Shown: positions 7,165 to 15,185, counted from the stretch's first letter. The stretch: DNA of 16,015 nt from an uncultured Bacilli bacterium (GCA_934140355.1 CAKPBH010000031.1:1-16015), one strand, 5' to 3'. The notes: generated by a model not told the origin, from the letters alone. Program-made: numbers and translations.

Positions 7165-8382
7165 TTATATCATTTTAAATTGTATTTTTATATTATTTTT
7201 ATTAATAACATCAACCATGTCTATTAAATTATTTAATATTTTTCTATCTAATTGTTCAGTATTGAATTTGGTATTCATCTCTTCTCTTACTAATTGCTCT
7301 AATTTCTTTTGATTAATAGAATATTTTAAACAACTTTTATCTTTAATATATGAACTACAATAATAATAAATTTGATTCTTACTTTTTCTAATTATTAAAT
7401 GTTTACCACAATGTGCACATTTTAGATAACCTGAAAACAAATCGAGTTCATTACTTTTATTTACTTTAATTTTCCTATTTAATATTTCTTGCACTTTATC
7501 AAAAATATCTTCAGATATAATTGCATCATGATGCTTTTCTGTTCTTATCCATTCATCTTTCTTTACATCAATTAATTTATTTGACCTGTAATTCAATTTT
7601 GACTTTACATTTTGAATAAGTACCCCAGTATATGTTTCATTTCTTAAAATTCTATTTACTATTTCTGCATTCCATTTCTTTAAACAAATTGTATTTTCTT
7701 TTGATTTTTCTTTATTTAATTTATATTCACTTGGTCTTTCTATATCATTTTCATTTAAAAACTCTGCTATTTCTTTTCTACTTTTTCCTTCAATAACCAT
7801 ATTAAAAATTTTTCTTACAATATGTGAAACTTCACCATCTATAACTAATTTATGATTATCAAATTCATCTTTTTTATATCCGTATGGTGCAAATGTTCCA
7901 ATAAACTCTCCATTTAATTGTTTAACTTTTAATGTTGATTTTACTTTTTCAGATATATCCATTAAATAGCAATCATTCATTAAATTCTTTAATGGTATAG
8001 ATATTCTAGTTGATAATTTTGAATCTTTTAATGTATCTATATTATCTATTATCGATATAATTCTTACATTGTATCCTGGTAAAAAGTTTTCAATATAATT
8101 ATCTGCTTCTATATGATTTCTTCCAAATCTAGATAAATCTTTTACTATTATTGTATTTATTTTACTATCAGTTATATCTTTAATTATTCTTTTAAATTTT
8201 TGTCTATTGAAATTAGCATCTGAGTAACCATCATCTATATAAAAATCTACTAATTCTAAATCTTGATTATCTTTAATAAATGAATTTATAATTGATTTTT
8301 GATTAGTAATACTATTTGATTCATCTTTTACTTTATCTTCTTTTGATAATCTAACATATCCTGCTACTTTATATTTTGACAT
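7165..8382 (-). CDS. Large serine recombinase (resolvase + recombinase + zinc ribbon)
   Basis: A 405-residue site-specific recombinase. The catalytic domain (about 5-150) has YVRLS with nucleophile Ser13 and Arg11, and DLSRFGRN (82-89) with the catalytic arginines. The recombinase domain (about 165-275) contains APYGYKK, RKIFNMVIEGKSRKEIAEFL and RNETYTGVL. A zinc ribbon has Cys322, Cys325, Cys342 and Cys351. Only about 54 residues follow, ending IKIQFKMI, so the long coiled-coil region usual in TnpX/TndX-type enzymes (about 500-560 residues) is missing or very short. Start ATG 8382 has GGTGAT about five bases upstream. It is the last gene before rbgA, whose GTG lies 25 bases after its stop, and it very probably catalysed integration at rbgA. 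No other recombinase is seen in the array within the window. Confidence 0.93.
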   Translation of the reverse strand: MSKYKVAGYVRLSKEDKVKDESNSITNQKSIINSFIKDNQDLELVDFYIDDGYSDANFNRQKFKRIIKDITDSKINTIIVKDLSRFGRNHIEADNYIENFLPGYNVRIISIIDNIDTLKDSKLSTRISIPLKNLMNDCYLMDISEKVKSTLKVKQLNGEFIGTFAPYGYKKDEFDNHKLVIDGEVSHIVRKIFNMVIEGKSRKEIAEFLNENDIERPSEYKLNKEKSKENTICLKKWNAEIVNRILRNETYTGVLIQNVKSKLNYRSNKLIDVKKDEWIRTEKHHDAIISEDIFDKVQEILNRKIKVNKSNELDLFSGYLKCAHCGKHLIIRKSKNQIYYYCSSYIKDKSCLKYSINQKKLEQLVREEMNTKFNTEQLDRKILNNLIDMVDVINKNNIKIQFKMI

Positions 8383-8420
8383 TTTTAATCACCATTTTAT
8401 CATTAATTTTATAAAATTCA

Positions 8421-10007
8421 CTACTCATTCACATCAAATATTGGTAATAATATTGTTTCAATAACATCTTTTAAATTTAACAATATTTTTTCTAATTCTT
8501 CTTTTCTTAGCGAACATATATAATCGCAAAATTTCATTTTATCAAATTCGGTTATTATATTATCGTCACCATAATCACCTTCTTTTGTTTTAGTATTATA
8601 AAAAGAAGTCGTATCTATATTGTCTAATACCAAAGCGTTTTCTACACCTTTTTTCATTTTTTTACTATTATTATATTTAGGTATACATCTTATAAAAATA
8701 TTGTTTTTTTCTTCATCAGATTTATTTGTATCGCCATCATATAAACAAATGTTTTTATTGTTTAAATTTTGAGCCACCAAAAAATCAAACGCATTATTTA
8801 GACTTTTGTAACCTGTATTACGTTCACTTTTATTTTCATCAATATATCCAACCCACCTAAACTCGAAAGGAACTTCTATATTGAATATTTCTAGTGTTTT
8901 ATTAAAATACTTTTCATCTGTTCTTCCTTCTAAATAAACTATAGATTTATTTGAGTCATAAAATTTTATTGAAAAAGCATCTGCTACTACTTCCATAGAA
9001 TTACATTTAAAATATTCTGCTTTATCTTTAACTATTATGTTTCCATTCCTATCTCTTTCCAATACAATAACTTTATCATTTATCCTATTTTCGTTATGTA
9101 TTATAAAAGGAGAATGAGTAACAGTAAATATCTGAGATGTTTGCTTTTCATTATTGCTTGTAAATATGCCTTTATAGAAATTCATCACTTTTGATTGCCA
9201 ATTTGGATGCATACTTATTTCTGGCTCATCTATGAAAACAAAAGCACCATTCATTGCTTCTTTATCTTTTAATAAAAAAGCTCCTCTATAAACAATTTGT
9301 TTTTCTCCAGAACTTAAGTTTTCAATAGAAATTGGAATACCATATTTTTCAAAGACAATTGATTTATATGAATTAACATTTTCAATATGACTATATGATA
9401 AATTGTCAAACATTTTATTAAATGCATTGGTAAATCTCGTCATTCTTTCATTAACAGAAATATCTTTATATGGCACGTTAGGATTATTTTTCACTTGCCT
9501 AGCAATCTCAGAATCATCTAATGATTGCACATCTATTAATAATTGATTCATCCTAGTTGGCAAATCATTAGATGATCTATAACTAGTTTTTGAAATATCT
9601 AAATTCAGACTTGTAACTGATGACAAATTATTAGCATTAAAATTAATATCAACATCTGAAAATATGCCATTAAAATTATATTTATTTTTAAAATCATCGC
9701 TTGTTTCATAATATTCAATTCCATTTGAGTCCTTAGCCCAAATATTTTTTCTATTATTAACTTCTTTAAAATAATATTTAATCTTAAATATAGAATTATT
9801 ATCATCTTCAAATTCAACTTCCATAGGGGCATTTACATTATGTGAAGCTACTTTGTATAACTCATTAAGTATTGTGCTTTTTCCAGTACCATTTTCTCCT
9901 GCAAATATTATAGTTTCCATAACTTTACCATTCAAACCACAAAAGTTGAGCTCTAAATTTTTTAAAATTGGATGATTTTCAAATTTGATTTTTCTTATCT
10001 TATACAT
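8421..10007 (-). CDS. OLD-type ATPase with C-terminal TOPRIM domain
   Basis: A 528-residue protein from ATG 10007, chosen for GGAG (10014-10017) six bases upstream; a longer frame from TTG 10031 overlaps this site. ABC-type ATPase: Walker A GENGTGKST (37-45), signature LSSGEKQ (231-237), Walker B FVFIDEPE (256-263), His switch THSP (297-300). The C-terminal TOPRIM-like domain has IVYLEGRTDEKYF (356-368, Glu360) and LYDGDTNKSD (422-431, Asp424/Asp426), then KGVENALV (453-460), a typical late OLD motif. Such proteins are ATP-regulated DNA nucleases used against phage (P2 OLD, GajA of Gabija). No UvrD-like GajB helicase is adjacent, so it resembles a stand-alone class 1 OLD or acts with the neighbouring DUF1016 nuclease. 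It lies 75 bases after that gene and 38 before the recombinase, in one likely operon. Confidence 0.88.
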   Translation of the reverse strand: MYKIRKIKFENHPILKNLELNFCGLNGKVMETIIFAGENGTGKSTILNELYKVASHNVNAPMEVEFEDDNNSIFKIKYYFKEVNNRKNIWAKDSNGIEYYETSDDFKNKYNFNGIFSDVDINFNANNLSSVTSLNLDISKTSYRSSNDLPTRMNQLLIDVQSLDDSEIARQVKNNPNVPYKDISVNERMTRFTNAFNKMFDNLSYSHIENVNSYKSIVFEKYGIPISIENLSSGEKQIVYRGAFLLKDKEAMNGAFVFIDEPEISMHPNWQSKVMNFYKGIFTSNNEKQTSQIFTVTHSPFIIHNENRINDKVIVLERDRNGNIIVKDKAEYFKCNSMEVVADAFSIKFYDSNKSIVYLEGRTDEKYFNKTLEIFNIEVPFEFRWVGYIDENKSERNTGYKSLNNAFDFLVAQNLNNKNICLYDGDTNKSDEEKNNIFIRCIPKYNNSKKMKKGVENALVLDNIDTTSFYNTKTKEGDYGDDNIITEFDKMKFCDYICSLRKEELEKILLNLKDVIETILLPIFDVNE

Positions 10008-10082
10008 ATTTTTCTCCATTTCATAATACAACTATTATTCATATTTCGATATTTCATTTATTTTCTCTAATTTGTTAATTTT

Positions 10083-11093
10083 TTATTTATCACTTTCTTC
10101 TATATCCAAATACAAATTTATTTCTTCTTCTGTTGGTAATTTATCTAATAATTCTTTTGGTAATTGTTCTTTTAATTCATAAGTTGAAACGCCAATAGGA
10201 ACATTTGTAGATTTTAAAGACCAATCTACCGTTACTCTGTTTTTCCCTCTACATAATAATAAACCAATTGTAGGTGCATCACATTCTTTTTTTATGGTTT
10301 CATTAATTGCTGTTACATAAAATCCTAATTGCCCTATATAATCTGGTTTAAATTCACTTGCTTTTAATTCAACAACTACATAACACCTAAGTTCTAAATG
10401 ATAAAATAACAAATCAATATAAAAGTCTTGATTATCAACTGAAATTTTGTATTGATTGCCAACAAAGCTAAAACCTTTACCTAACTCTAATAATACATTT
10501 CTTATTTTTGTTATCAATGCATCTTCCAATTCTTTTTCTTTATATTCTTCTTTTAATGTAATAAAGTCAAAAATATATGGATCTTTTATAGTATTATTCA
10601 CTAAATCACTATCTTTTGGAGGTAACATTGCATTAAAATTATTGTTACTATTTCCTATTCTTTTATGAAATTCTGTTTCAATTTGAATAGCTAATACATT
10701 TCTACTCCAACCATTTTTAATAGTATTTTCAGCGTATATTTGTCTAATATCTTTATCTTTAATTTTTTCAATTAATAACAAATTATGTCCCCAAGGTAAT
10801 TTGGCAACAAGTTGTTGCCATTTTTCATCATCAGCATACTCTTCATAAAATAATCTCATTGACCTTATATTTCTTTCAGAAAAGCCTTTCATATTAGGAA
10901 AAGTTAATTTAAGTTCTGTTGATACTTGCTTCGTAAAATTATTTCCATATTGTTTGTTTTCTGAAACAATTTTTCCTAATTTAAAATACAACATAATTAA
11001 ATTACTATTAACTTCTTGCATAGTTTTAATTTGCGTATTTATAATTTCTTCTTTAATATTACTAATAATATTTTTAAAATTCTTTTCTAACAT
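10083..11093 (-). CDS. DUF1016 / YhcG family PDDEXK nuclease
   Basis: A 336-residue protein. The N-terminal DUF1016 helical domain (about 1-150) includes GFSERNIRSMRLFYEEY and the hallmark LPWGHNLLLIEK (99-110). The C-terminal PDDEXK nuclease domain has DFYIDLLFYH (Asp227), VVVELKASEFKPDYIGQLGFY with Glu242 and Lys244, and a QxxxY helix (Gln255, Tyr259), so the active site is intact. Members commonly accompany restriction-modification and defence genes; their exact function is little studied. Start ATG 11093 follows AAAGGATG by about seven bases. It is the first gene of its module, 60 bases downstream of a good promoter (11152-11180) and a conserved terminator hairpin. It heads a probable operon with the OLD-type ATPase and the recombinase. 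Confidence 0.92.
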   Translation of the reverse strand: MLEKNFKNIISNIKEEIINTQIKTMQEVNSNLIMLYFKLGKIVSENKQYGNNFTKQVSTELKLTFPNMKGFSERNIRSMRLFYEEYADDEKWQQLVAKLPWGHNLLLIEKIKDKDIRQIYAENTIKNGWSRNVLAIQIETEFHKRIGNSNNNFNAMLPPKDSDLVNNTIKDPYIFDFITLKEEYKEKELEDALITKIRNVLLELGKGFSFVGNQYKISVDNQDFYIDLLFYHLELRCYVVVELKASEFKPDYIGQLGFYVTAINETIKKECDAPTIGLLLCRGKNRVTVDWSLKSTNVPIGVSTYELKEQLPKELLDKLPTEEEINLYLDIEESDK

Positions 11094-11151
11094 AATTCAC
11101 ATCCTTTCTATTGTTTTTCATAAGTCCTACACTCATATTTTTTAGAGACTT

Positions 11152-11180
11152 TTTATAAAAAAATACCTCAGAAATGTAAA
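11152..11180 (-). promoter_or_regulatory. Promoter of the DUF1016-OLD-recombinase operon
   Basis: On the minus strand TTTACA (11180-11175), a 17-base spacer and TATAAA (11157-11152), each 5/6 to consensus. It lies just after the terminator hairpin and before the DUF1016 gene, so module 1 should have its own insulated transcription, which may also carry rbgA and recX. Confidence 0.6.
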
Positions 11181-11191
11181 AAGCATTTAAC

Positions 11192-11217
11192 AAAAATCCC
11201 TTTATTTTCAAGGATTT
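11192..11217 (-). terminator. Module-leader terminator hairpin (module 1)
   Basis: AAATCCTT (11217-11210) pairs with AGGGATTT (11201-11194) with one G-U pair and an eight-base loop, running into five T residues. The homologous hairpin in module 2 (13253-13271) keeps the pairing through two compensatory changes. It would stop transcription from the upstream module before the module's own promoter. Confidence 0.6.
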
Positions 11218-11244
11218 GTAGGTAATTTTTCATAATTCTCCATT

Positions 11245-11347
11245 TACCAGTTAATACTCGTTGATGGTAAACTTTTTGTATCTTCGTTCATTTTTTTATT
11301 CTTTCTCATTTCTTTCTTTTGATGCATCCCCATTATTTATCACTTCC
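11245..11347 (-). repeat. Displaced rbgA 5' end (attachment scar A)
   Basis: This 103-base segment matches 15403-15505 with three mismatches. On the minus strand it reads GGAAG ribosome binding site, then an ATG (11333) frame MGMHQKKEMRKNKKM...SLPSTSINW followed at once by TAA (11244-11246). It aligns with rbgA VDMYQKRKMRAEKKM...FPKISISW and stops at the tryptophan of the WYPGHM motif. I read it as the 5' end of an earlier rbgA copy cut off by insertion of module 1. The element end turns the next codon into a stop. Confidence 0.82.
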
Positions 11348-12144
11348 TATCTTTTATATTTTTTATTTTCTATTTCTTTCAAAACTATTTTATTTTCATA
11401 ATCAAAATATTCATATTCATAAGTACTATTTTTATAATAAACATACACATTGTGTAATCCATTTTTGTACCACACTGAATAATTAAAATTATCATCTTTA
11501 AATATTTGGCTTAATTGTGCCCCTATTTCAACATTTCTTTTATCATATACTTCTTCTACTTTTAACGTTTCAAATTCATTTAATTTTGGGTGATTCGTTA
11601 AAGTTTTTAGAATGTTCCACCCATTTTTTTCATTTTTATTTAATATATTAAATCCAAAATCCAAGTATAATTTTGCCGCCAATCATGTTGTAGTTTGTGT
11701 GTGCAAAATTATACCTTTATGCTCTAATTCATTTGCAATTTCTAATATTTTTGTAATCAACGGCTTTGCTAAACCCTTACCTTGATAGTCTTTTTTTATT
11801 GCTACCCAATCTACTGCACCATTATACCCAAACTCTTCTTTGCTTAGTAGGAATACAGTTGCGGTACCAACCTTCTCATTTGTTTTATCATCCACTATAA
11901 ATATACATCTTTTATTTAACTCTTAAATGAATGTATCATAGAAATCATGAAATATCATTATTCCTTCTTCGATAGCACAAAATTCTCCACTCTCAATATG
12001 AATATTTATCCAATCATTCATATTCCCGTCTTTATAAAATTCAAAATGAAAACCATCAGGTAAGGAATATTTTTTATAAATAGATGTATCTTTATAATAC
12101 ATTAATAATTCATAATATTTTATTGTATTATCATAAGATTTCAT
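11347..12144 (-). pseudogene. GNAT-family acetyltransferase with two in-frame stops
   Basis: One continuous frame of 266 codons from ATG 12144 to TAG 11347 is interrupted only by TAA at codon 74 (11923-11925) and TGA at codon 154 (11683-11685). Read through them, it is a recognisable GNAT: YELLMYYKDTSIYKKY, LPDGFHFEFYKDGNMNDWI and SGEFCAIEEG, then (stop) ELNKRCIFIVDDKTNEKVGT, VDWVAIKKDYQGKGLAKPL (acetyl-CoA loop QGKGLA), HTQTTT (stop, expected Trp) LAAKLYLDFGF, and a C-terminal tail. No frameshift exists, so inactivation looks recent: probably AAA or CAA to TAA and TGG to TGA. The start overlaps the RhuM stop (TAATG), so it was translationally coupled to RhuM. The residual pieces are unlikely to function alone. 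Sequencing error is possible but would need two independent hits. Confidence 0.8.
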
Positions 12145-13148
12145 TATTTATCACCTTTACTTTCATTTAAATATTTATTGTAAAATTCATCCATTGAAGA
12201 AATATATTTTTGATCTTGTATAACCCTAAATTTTTCATATTCTTTTTCTGCTTTTTCTACTGCTCCTTTATGAGATATACTGCCACTATTATTTAACACT
12301 CCTTTTCTTCTAAACTTTAATAAATCATCAGTCGCATTTATCCAATCATTCATTGTCATAACATGCCTTTGTTTTGCTTCATCTTCAGCAAATACTAAAA
12401 ACATATTTGTTAAAGCTTTTAAATTATTCATTTCTTCTTCGCTTAAATAATTTTTTGCAATAATCACATCATACTTATATATTAAACCATCAGGAGAATT
12501 TTTCCAATTAGTTAGTCCCATATGTTCTTTATCTGAGTTTGCTCTAATATATATTAATTCAGCAGCAGTATGTCCACTTATAGCATAGTGCAACTTATTT
12601 TGAACTATTTTAAAGAAAGTATACGCTTCTTCTGACTTAGGATTGTAATCAGTTGCTGTTGCAATAAATAAATCAGTGATTTTTTGATATGCCATTCTTT
12701 CGCTAACTCTAATTGTTTTGATACGTTCTAATAATTCATCAAAATATTTTGTGTCATATTTATTTCCATTTATAAAACGTTCATCATTTAATGCAAATCC
12801 CTTAGTCATATATTCTTTTAGTATTTTTGTAGCCCATATTCTAAATTCTGTTGCTTTTTTCGAATTTACTCTGTATCCTACTGCAATTATGGCATCTAAA
12901 CTATAAATAGTTGTGTTATAGTTTTTTCCATCATCAGCAGTTAACGAGCATTTCTCGGTAACTGATTTTTTATCTAACTCATTATCTTCAAATATATGTT
13001 TCAAGTGTAAACTTATATTATCTGTAGAACATTCAAAAACTTTTGACATTCCTTTTTGCGATAACCATAAAGTTTCATCTTTATAAATAGCATCTACTAT
13101 AATATTACCCTCATTATTTTTATATATAATTAATTTATTGTCTTCCAT
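12144..13148 (-). CDS. RhuM family protein
   Basis: A 334-residue protein from ATG 13148, chosen for AGGAGAG about five bases upstream; a longer frame from 13184 has no such site. The RhuM family was named from Salmonella SPI-3. The N-terminal half is DNA-binding-like: IYKDETLWLSQKGMSKVFEC (about 20-39), a BRO/KilA-like start, then YSLDAIIAVGYRVNSKKATE and FRIWATKILKEYMTKGFALN. The C-terminal half has the conserved KLHYAISGHTAAELIYIRA and MGLTNWKNSP...DVIIAKNYL. The function is unknown; members often sit in restriction-modification and defence islands. It is the first gene of module 2. Its stop overlaps the start of the broken GNAT gene (TAATG). A second, partial RhuM lies at 15491-16015 with the same GTGATAAATAATG ending. 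Confidence 0.88.
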   Translation of the reverse strand: MEDNKLIIYKNNEGNIIVDAIYKDETLWLSQKGMSKVFECSTDNISLHLKHIFEDNELDKKSVTEKCSLTADDGKNYNTTIYSLDAIIAVGYRVNSKKATEFRIWATKILKEYMTKGFALNDERFINGNKYDTKYFDELLERIKTIRVSERMAYQKITDLFIATATDYNPKSEEAYTFFKIVQNKLHYAISGHTAAELIYIRANSDKEHMGLTNWKNSPDGLIYKYDVIIAKNYLSEEEMNNLKALTNMFLVFAEDEAKQRHVMTMNDWINATDDLLKFRRKGVLNNSGSISHKGAVEKAEKEYEKFRVIQDQKYISSMDEFYNKYLNESKGDK

Positions 13149-13169
13149 CAATACTCTCCTTTCCTTTAA

Positions 13170-13292
13170 TTTTTCATAATTCATACACTTATCAATTTAA
13201 ATTAAAACTTATTAAAAAAAGTTCCAAAATGTAAAAATCATTTAGTAAAAATACTCTTTATTTTCAAGAGTTTAAAAGTGTTTTTTTCATAA
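13170..13292 (-). repeat. Module leader bounded by TTATGAAAAA direct repeats (module 2)
   Basis: Minus-strand TTATGAAAAA at 13283-13292 and again at 13170-13179 bracket a leader homologous to that of module 1: the same order of hairpin, TAAATG, TTTTTACATTT and then a T-rich tract. A TTTACA at 13230-13235 matches the -35 of module 1, but the -10 equivalent (TAATAA or ATAAGT around 13207-13214) is poor, so promoter strength here is doubtful. Confidence 0.55.
13246..13273 (-). terminator. Module-leader terminator hairpin (module 2)
   Basis: ACTCTT (13271-13266) pairs perfectly with AAGAGT (13258-13253) across a seven-base loop GAAAATA, followed by ATTTTTA. The loop sequence is shared with module 1, while the stem differs at two base pairs with pairing preserved. 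It ends read-through from the OLD-type gene of module 3. Confidence 0.55.
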
Positions 13293-13301
13293 CTCCCCAC
13301 T

Positions 13302-13342
13302 TACCAATTAATATTAGTTTTATTTATATTTTCATTATTCAT
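13302..13342 (-). other. Displaced short-form rbgA 5' end (attachment scar B)
   Basis: On the minus strand ATG 13342 opens a 13-codon frame MNNENINKTNINW that runs into TAA (13301-13303) at the same W-Y position as scar A. GGTGA (13348-13352), five bases upstream, lies inside the end of the OLD-type gene. TGGTA is at 13302-13306, followed by the shared element end AGTGGGGAGTTATGAAAAA. The very short head resembles RbgA proteins that begin directly before the WFPGHM motif (Bacillus MTIQWFPGHM), so this scar seems to come from a donor with a short N-terminus. The weaker sequence match makes it less certain than scars A and C. Confidence 0.6.
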
Positions 13343-15077
13343 TCTTTTCACCATCTTCTAACATTCCAATCTTAAAAACTTTTTTTATAAATTCTTTTGC
13401 ATTACTATATTCAGGTTCATCAAATGTAGGATATTTTTTAAAAACTTCTTCAACCCATAAACTTCCATGACCATCAATTTCAGTAATAAAGCGTTCTATT
13501 TCCCCGCACTCTACTACAAAAATGTTACTCTCATTCAAGAAATTTATAATTTGGTTATATTTTTGTACGCATTCCCCTGCTGGAAGACAAGATTTACCAC
13601 AATTTTTCAATAACTTTAAATGGCTAATATTCTTTAATGCTTGTCTAATTTTACTAGCTGTTTCATCAGACATATAAGGTGCATCAGTAATAAAACTAAG
13701 TATTTCTTCTTTAATTACAGATTGTTTTTTTACTTGATTATCGGTTCCACTTTCAAACAAATTCAAAAAATCATTGTGTATAGATGAATTTTGGTTATAT
13801 TTATTATCTTCTATAGAATTTATCAAATCTTTTAATTTATCACGATTATTTATTAAATCTAAATCTGCAATAACTAAAAAATTAATTTTCAATTTATTTA
13901 ATAACGGAATTATTATTTTAAATTGATCTTTCCCACCAACTGCACAGAATAAAGTATTTTGATAACAATCGCCATCTATTTTTTCCAATAATGCAGAATA
14001 AAATTTACAATCACTTTCGTTTTCACATAAAACAACTGTATTATAAAATAAGCCATTAAGTATATTAGAATATTTTAAATTTTTATCATCGGAAACAACT
14101 TTAATACTATCATTATCTAGAACATGAAATTCATTTACATTGTCAGTTCTATTTATTTTTATAATTTTAATTCTGGCATAATCTTTTTCTAGCATCCCAC
14201 GTAAAAAATCAATATTATGAGTAGATATGAAACACTGCTTATTTTGAGATAAATCAACAATATTTCTTCCTAAAATTCTAGCTTGAGGTGGATGAAGGAA
14301 TGTTTCAGGTTCGTCTATCAAATATAACGAATGAGTAGTTGTAATTAAAGATGCCAAAATCGCAACAGCACTTCTAATTCCATCGCCTTGATCATTTAAA
14401 TTTTCTAAAGATTCTAATAAACATCTTGCTTCTCTCGTATCAGCACTAACAGATTTATCTATTTCATCTTTCGTACCAAACTTATACAGTTTAGATACAG
14501 AATTTTGCCAAAATTCTTCACTAATATCAATTTTCTTTCCAAAACATGAAAATAAAATATCATTTAATGTAGTTATGTTTTTTTTATCTCTTTCAAGTTT
14601 TCTCATTATGTCAAAACTTAACTTGTCATTAATAAAAGAATACGAAATAGGTGCCGTCATATTCAACCTACTTTCTGTAGAAAGAAAACTAAATAACACT
14701 TTATAAAAATTTTTATCTCCTGATTTCACATTTTGAAAATTACGCTCATTATAATTATGTGTATAATTTACATCAACAGCAATATCATAGCCTTTAGGTC
14801 CTAATTCAAAATTATTCTTAAAATAATTCCTCATATTAATTTCTTCAAAATTAGTATCTTGATATTCTATTTCATCTACTATTACCTTTTTAGAAGAAGA
14901 TTCTAAAATATCATTTTTAATATCTTTTAGTGCTCTGCTTTTTCCCACATTATTAGCACCAACAAAAACAACTATATCATCATTACTTAATTCTATTTCT
15001 GTGTTATCATTAAATTTTATTTTTTTAATAACAACTGAAGGATTAAGATTTATATCTTCATTTATATCACTATTCAT
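13335..15077 (-). CDS. OLD-type ATPase-TOPRIM protein (second, divergent)
   Basis: A 580-residue protein from ATG 15077 (AAGGAGG seven bases upstream). ATPase motifs: Walker A GANNVGKS (40-47), signature-like NDQGDGIRS (228-236), Walker B LYLIDEPETFLHPP (251-264), His switch STHN (285-288). The TOPRIM-like part has VVLCENESDCKFY (348-360), VGGKDQ (380-385) and VIADLDLIN (402-410) with the Asp-x-Asp pair 405/407. A C-terminal cluster NCGKSCLPAGEC might bind metal. The motif set is that of the OLD family of ATP-dependent nucleases. It shares little sequence with the OLD-type protein at 8421-10007 and has no nuclease or helicase partner, so it is likely a stand-alone anti-phage effector. Its end overlaps scar B, which starts inside its last codons. 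Confidence 0.85.
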   Translation of the reverse strand: MNSDINEDINLNPSVVIKKIKFNDNTEIELSNDDIVVFVGANNVGKSRALKDIKNDILESSSKKVIVDEIEYQDTNFEEINMRNYFKNNFELGPKGYDIAVDVNYTHNYNERNFQNVKSGDKNFYKVLFSFLSTESRLNMTAPISYSFINDKLSFDIMRKLERDKKNITTLNDILFSCFGKKIDISEEFWQNSVSKLYKFGTKDEIDKSVSADTREARCLLESLENLNDQGDGIRSAVAILASLITTTHSLYLIDEPETFLHPPQARILGRNIVDLSQNKQCFISTHNIDFLRGMLEKDYARIKIIKINRTDNVNEFHVLDNDSIKVVSDDKNLKYSNILNGLFYNTVVLCENESDCKFYSALLEKIDGDCYQNTLFCAVGGKDQFKIIIPLLNKLKINFLVIADLDLINNRDKLKDLINSIEDNKYNQNSSIHNDFLNLFESGTDNQVKKQSVIKEEILSFITDAPYMSDETASKIRQALKNISHLKLLKNCGKSCLPAGECVQKYNQIINFLNESNIFVVECGEIERFITEIDGHGSLWVEEVFKKYPTFDEPEYSNAKEFIKKVFKIGMLEDGEKNE

Positions 15078-15185
15078 CAAACTACCTCCTTAATTAATAA
15101 TCAGTTACTACGTAATACCAATTATCTTTTACTTATCCATACTAACTATTGGATATCATGTCTCACTAGACTTAATTATTTTTTT

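Larger units (their letters stand above)
11114..11235 (-). repeat. Module leader bounded by TTATGAAAAA direct repeats (module 1)
   Basis: TTATGAAAAA occurs on the minus strand at 11226-11235, nine bases from the TGGTA cut, and again at 11114-11123 just before the ribosome binding site of the first cargo gene. The 112 bases between equivalent points hold a terminator hairpin and a promoter. Module 2 has the same arrangement with a 113-base period (13170-13292). The module at 15403 has only one copy and no leader. Confidence 0.65.

Noticed and set aside
7141..7200. A tRNA or other RNA gene as integration target
   Set aside because: No cloverleaf or tRNA-like sequence is seen at the recombinase-rbgA boundary; the repeated sequence is protein-coding rbgA.
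8421..10007. Gabija system (GajA)
   Set aside because: No UvrD-like GajB helicase is adjacent; the neighbours are a DUF1016 nuclease and a recombinase.
11683..11685. TGA read as tryptophan (Mycoplasma-type code)
   Set aside because: The NodB-like gene ends naturally on TGA, all recognised genes are intact without such readthrough, and conserved Trp codons are TGG. A nonsense mutation is simpler.
11347..12144. Three separate small genes in this stretch
   Set aside because: All three share one frame and together give one GNAT protein; the interruptions are single stop codons.
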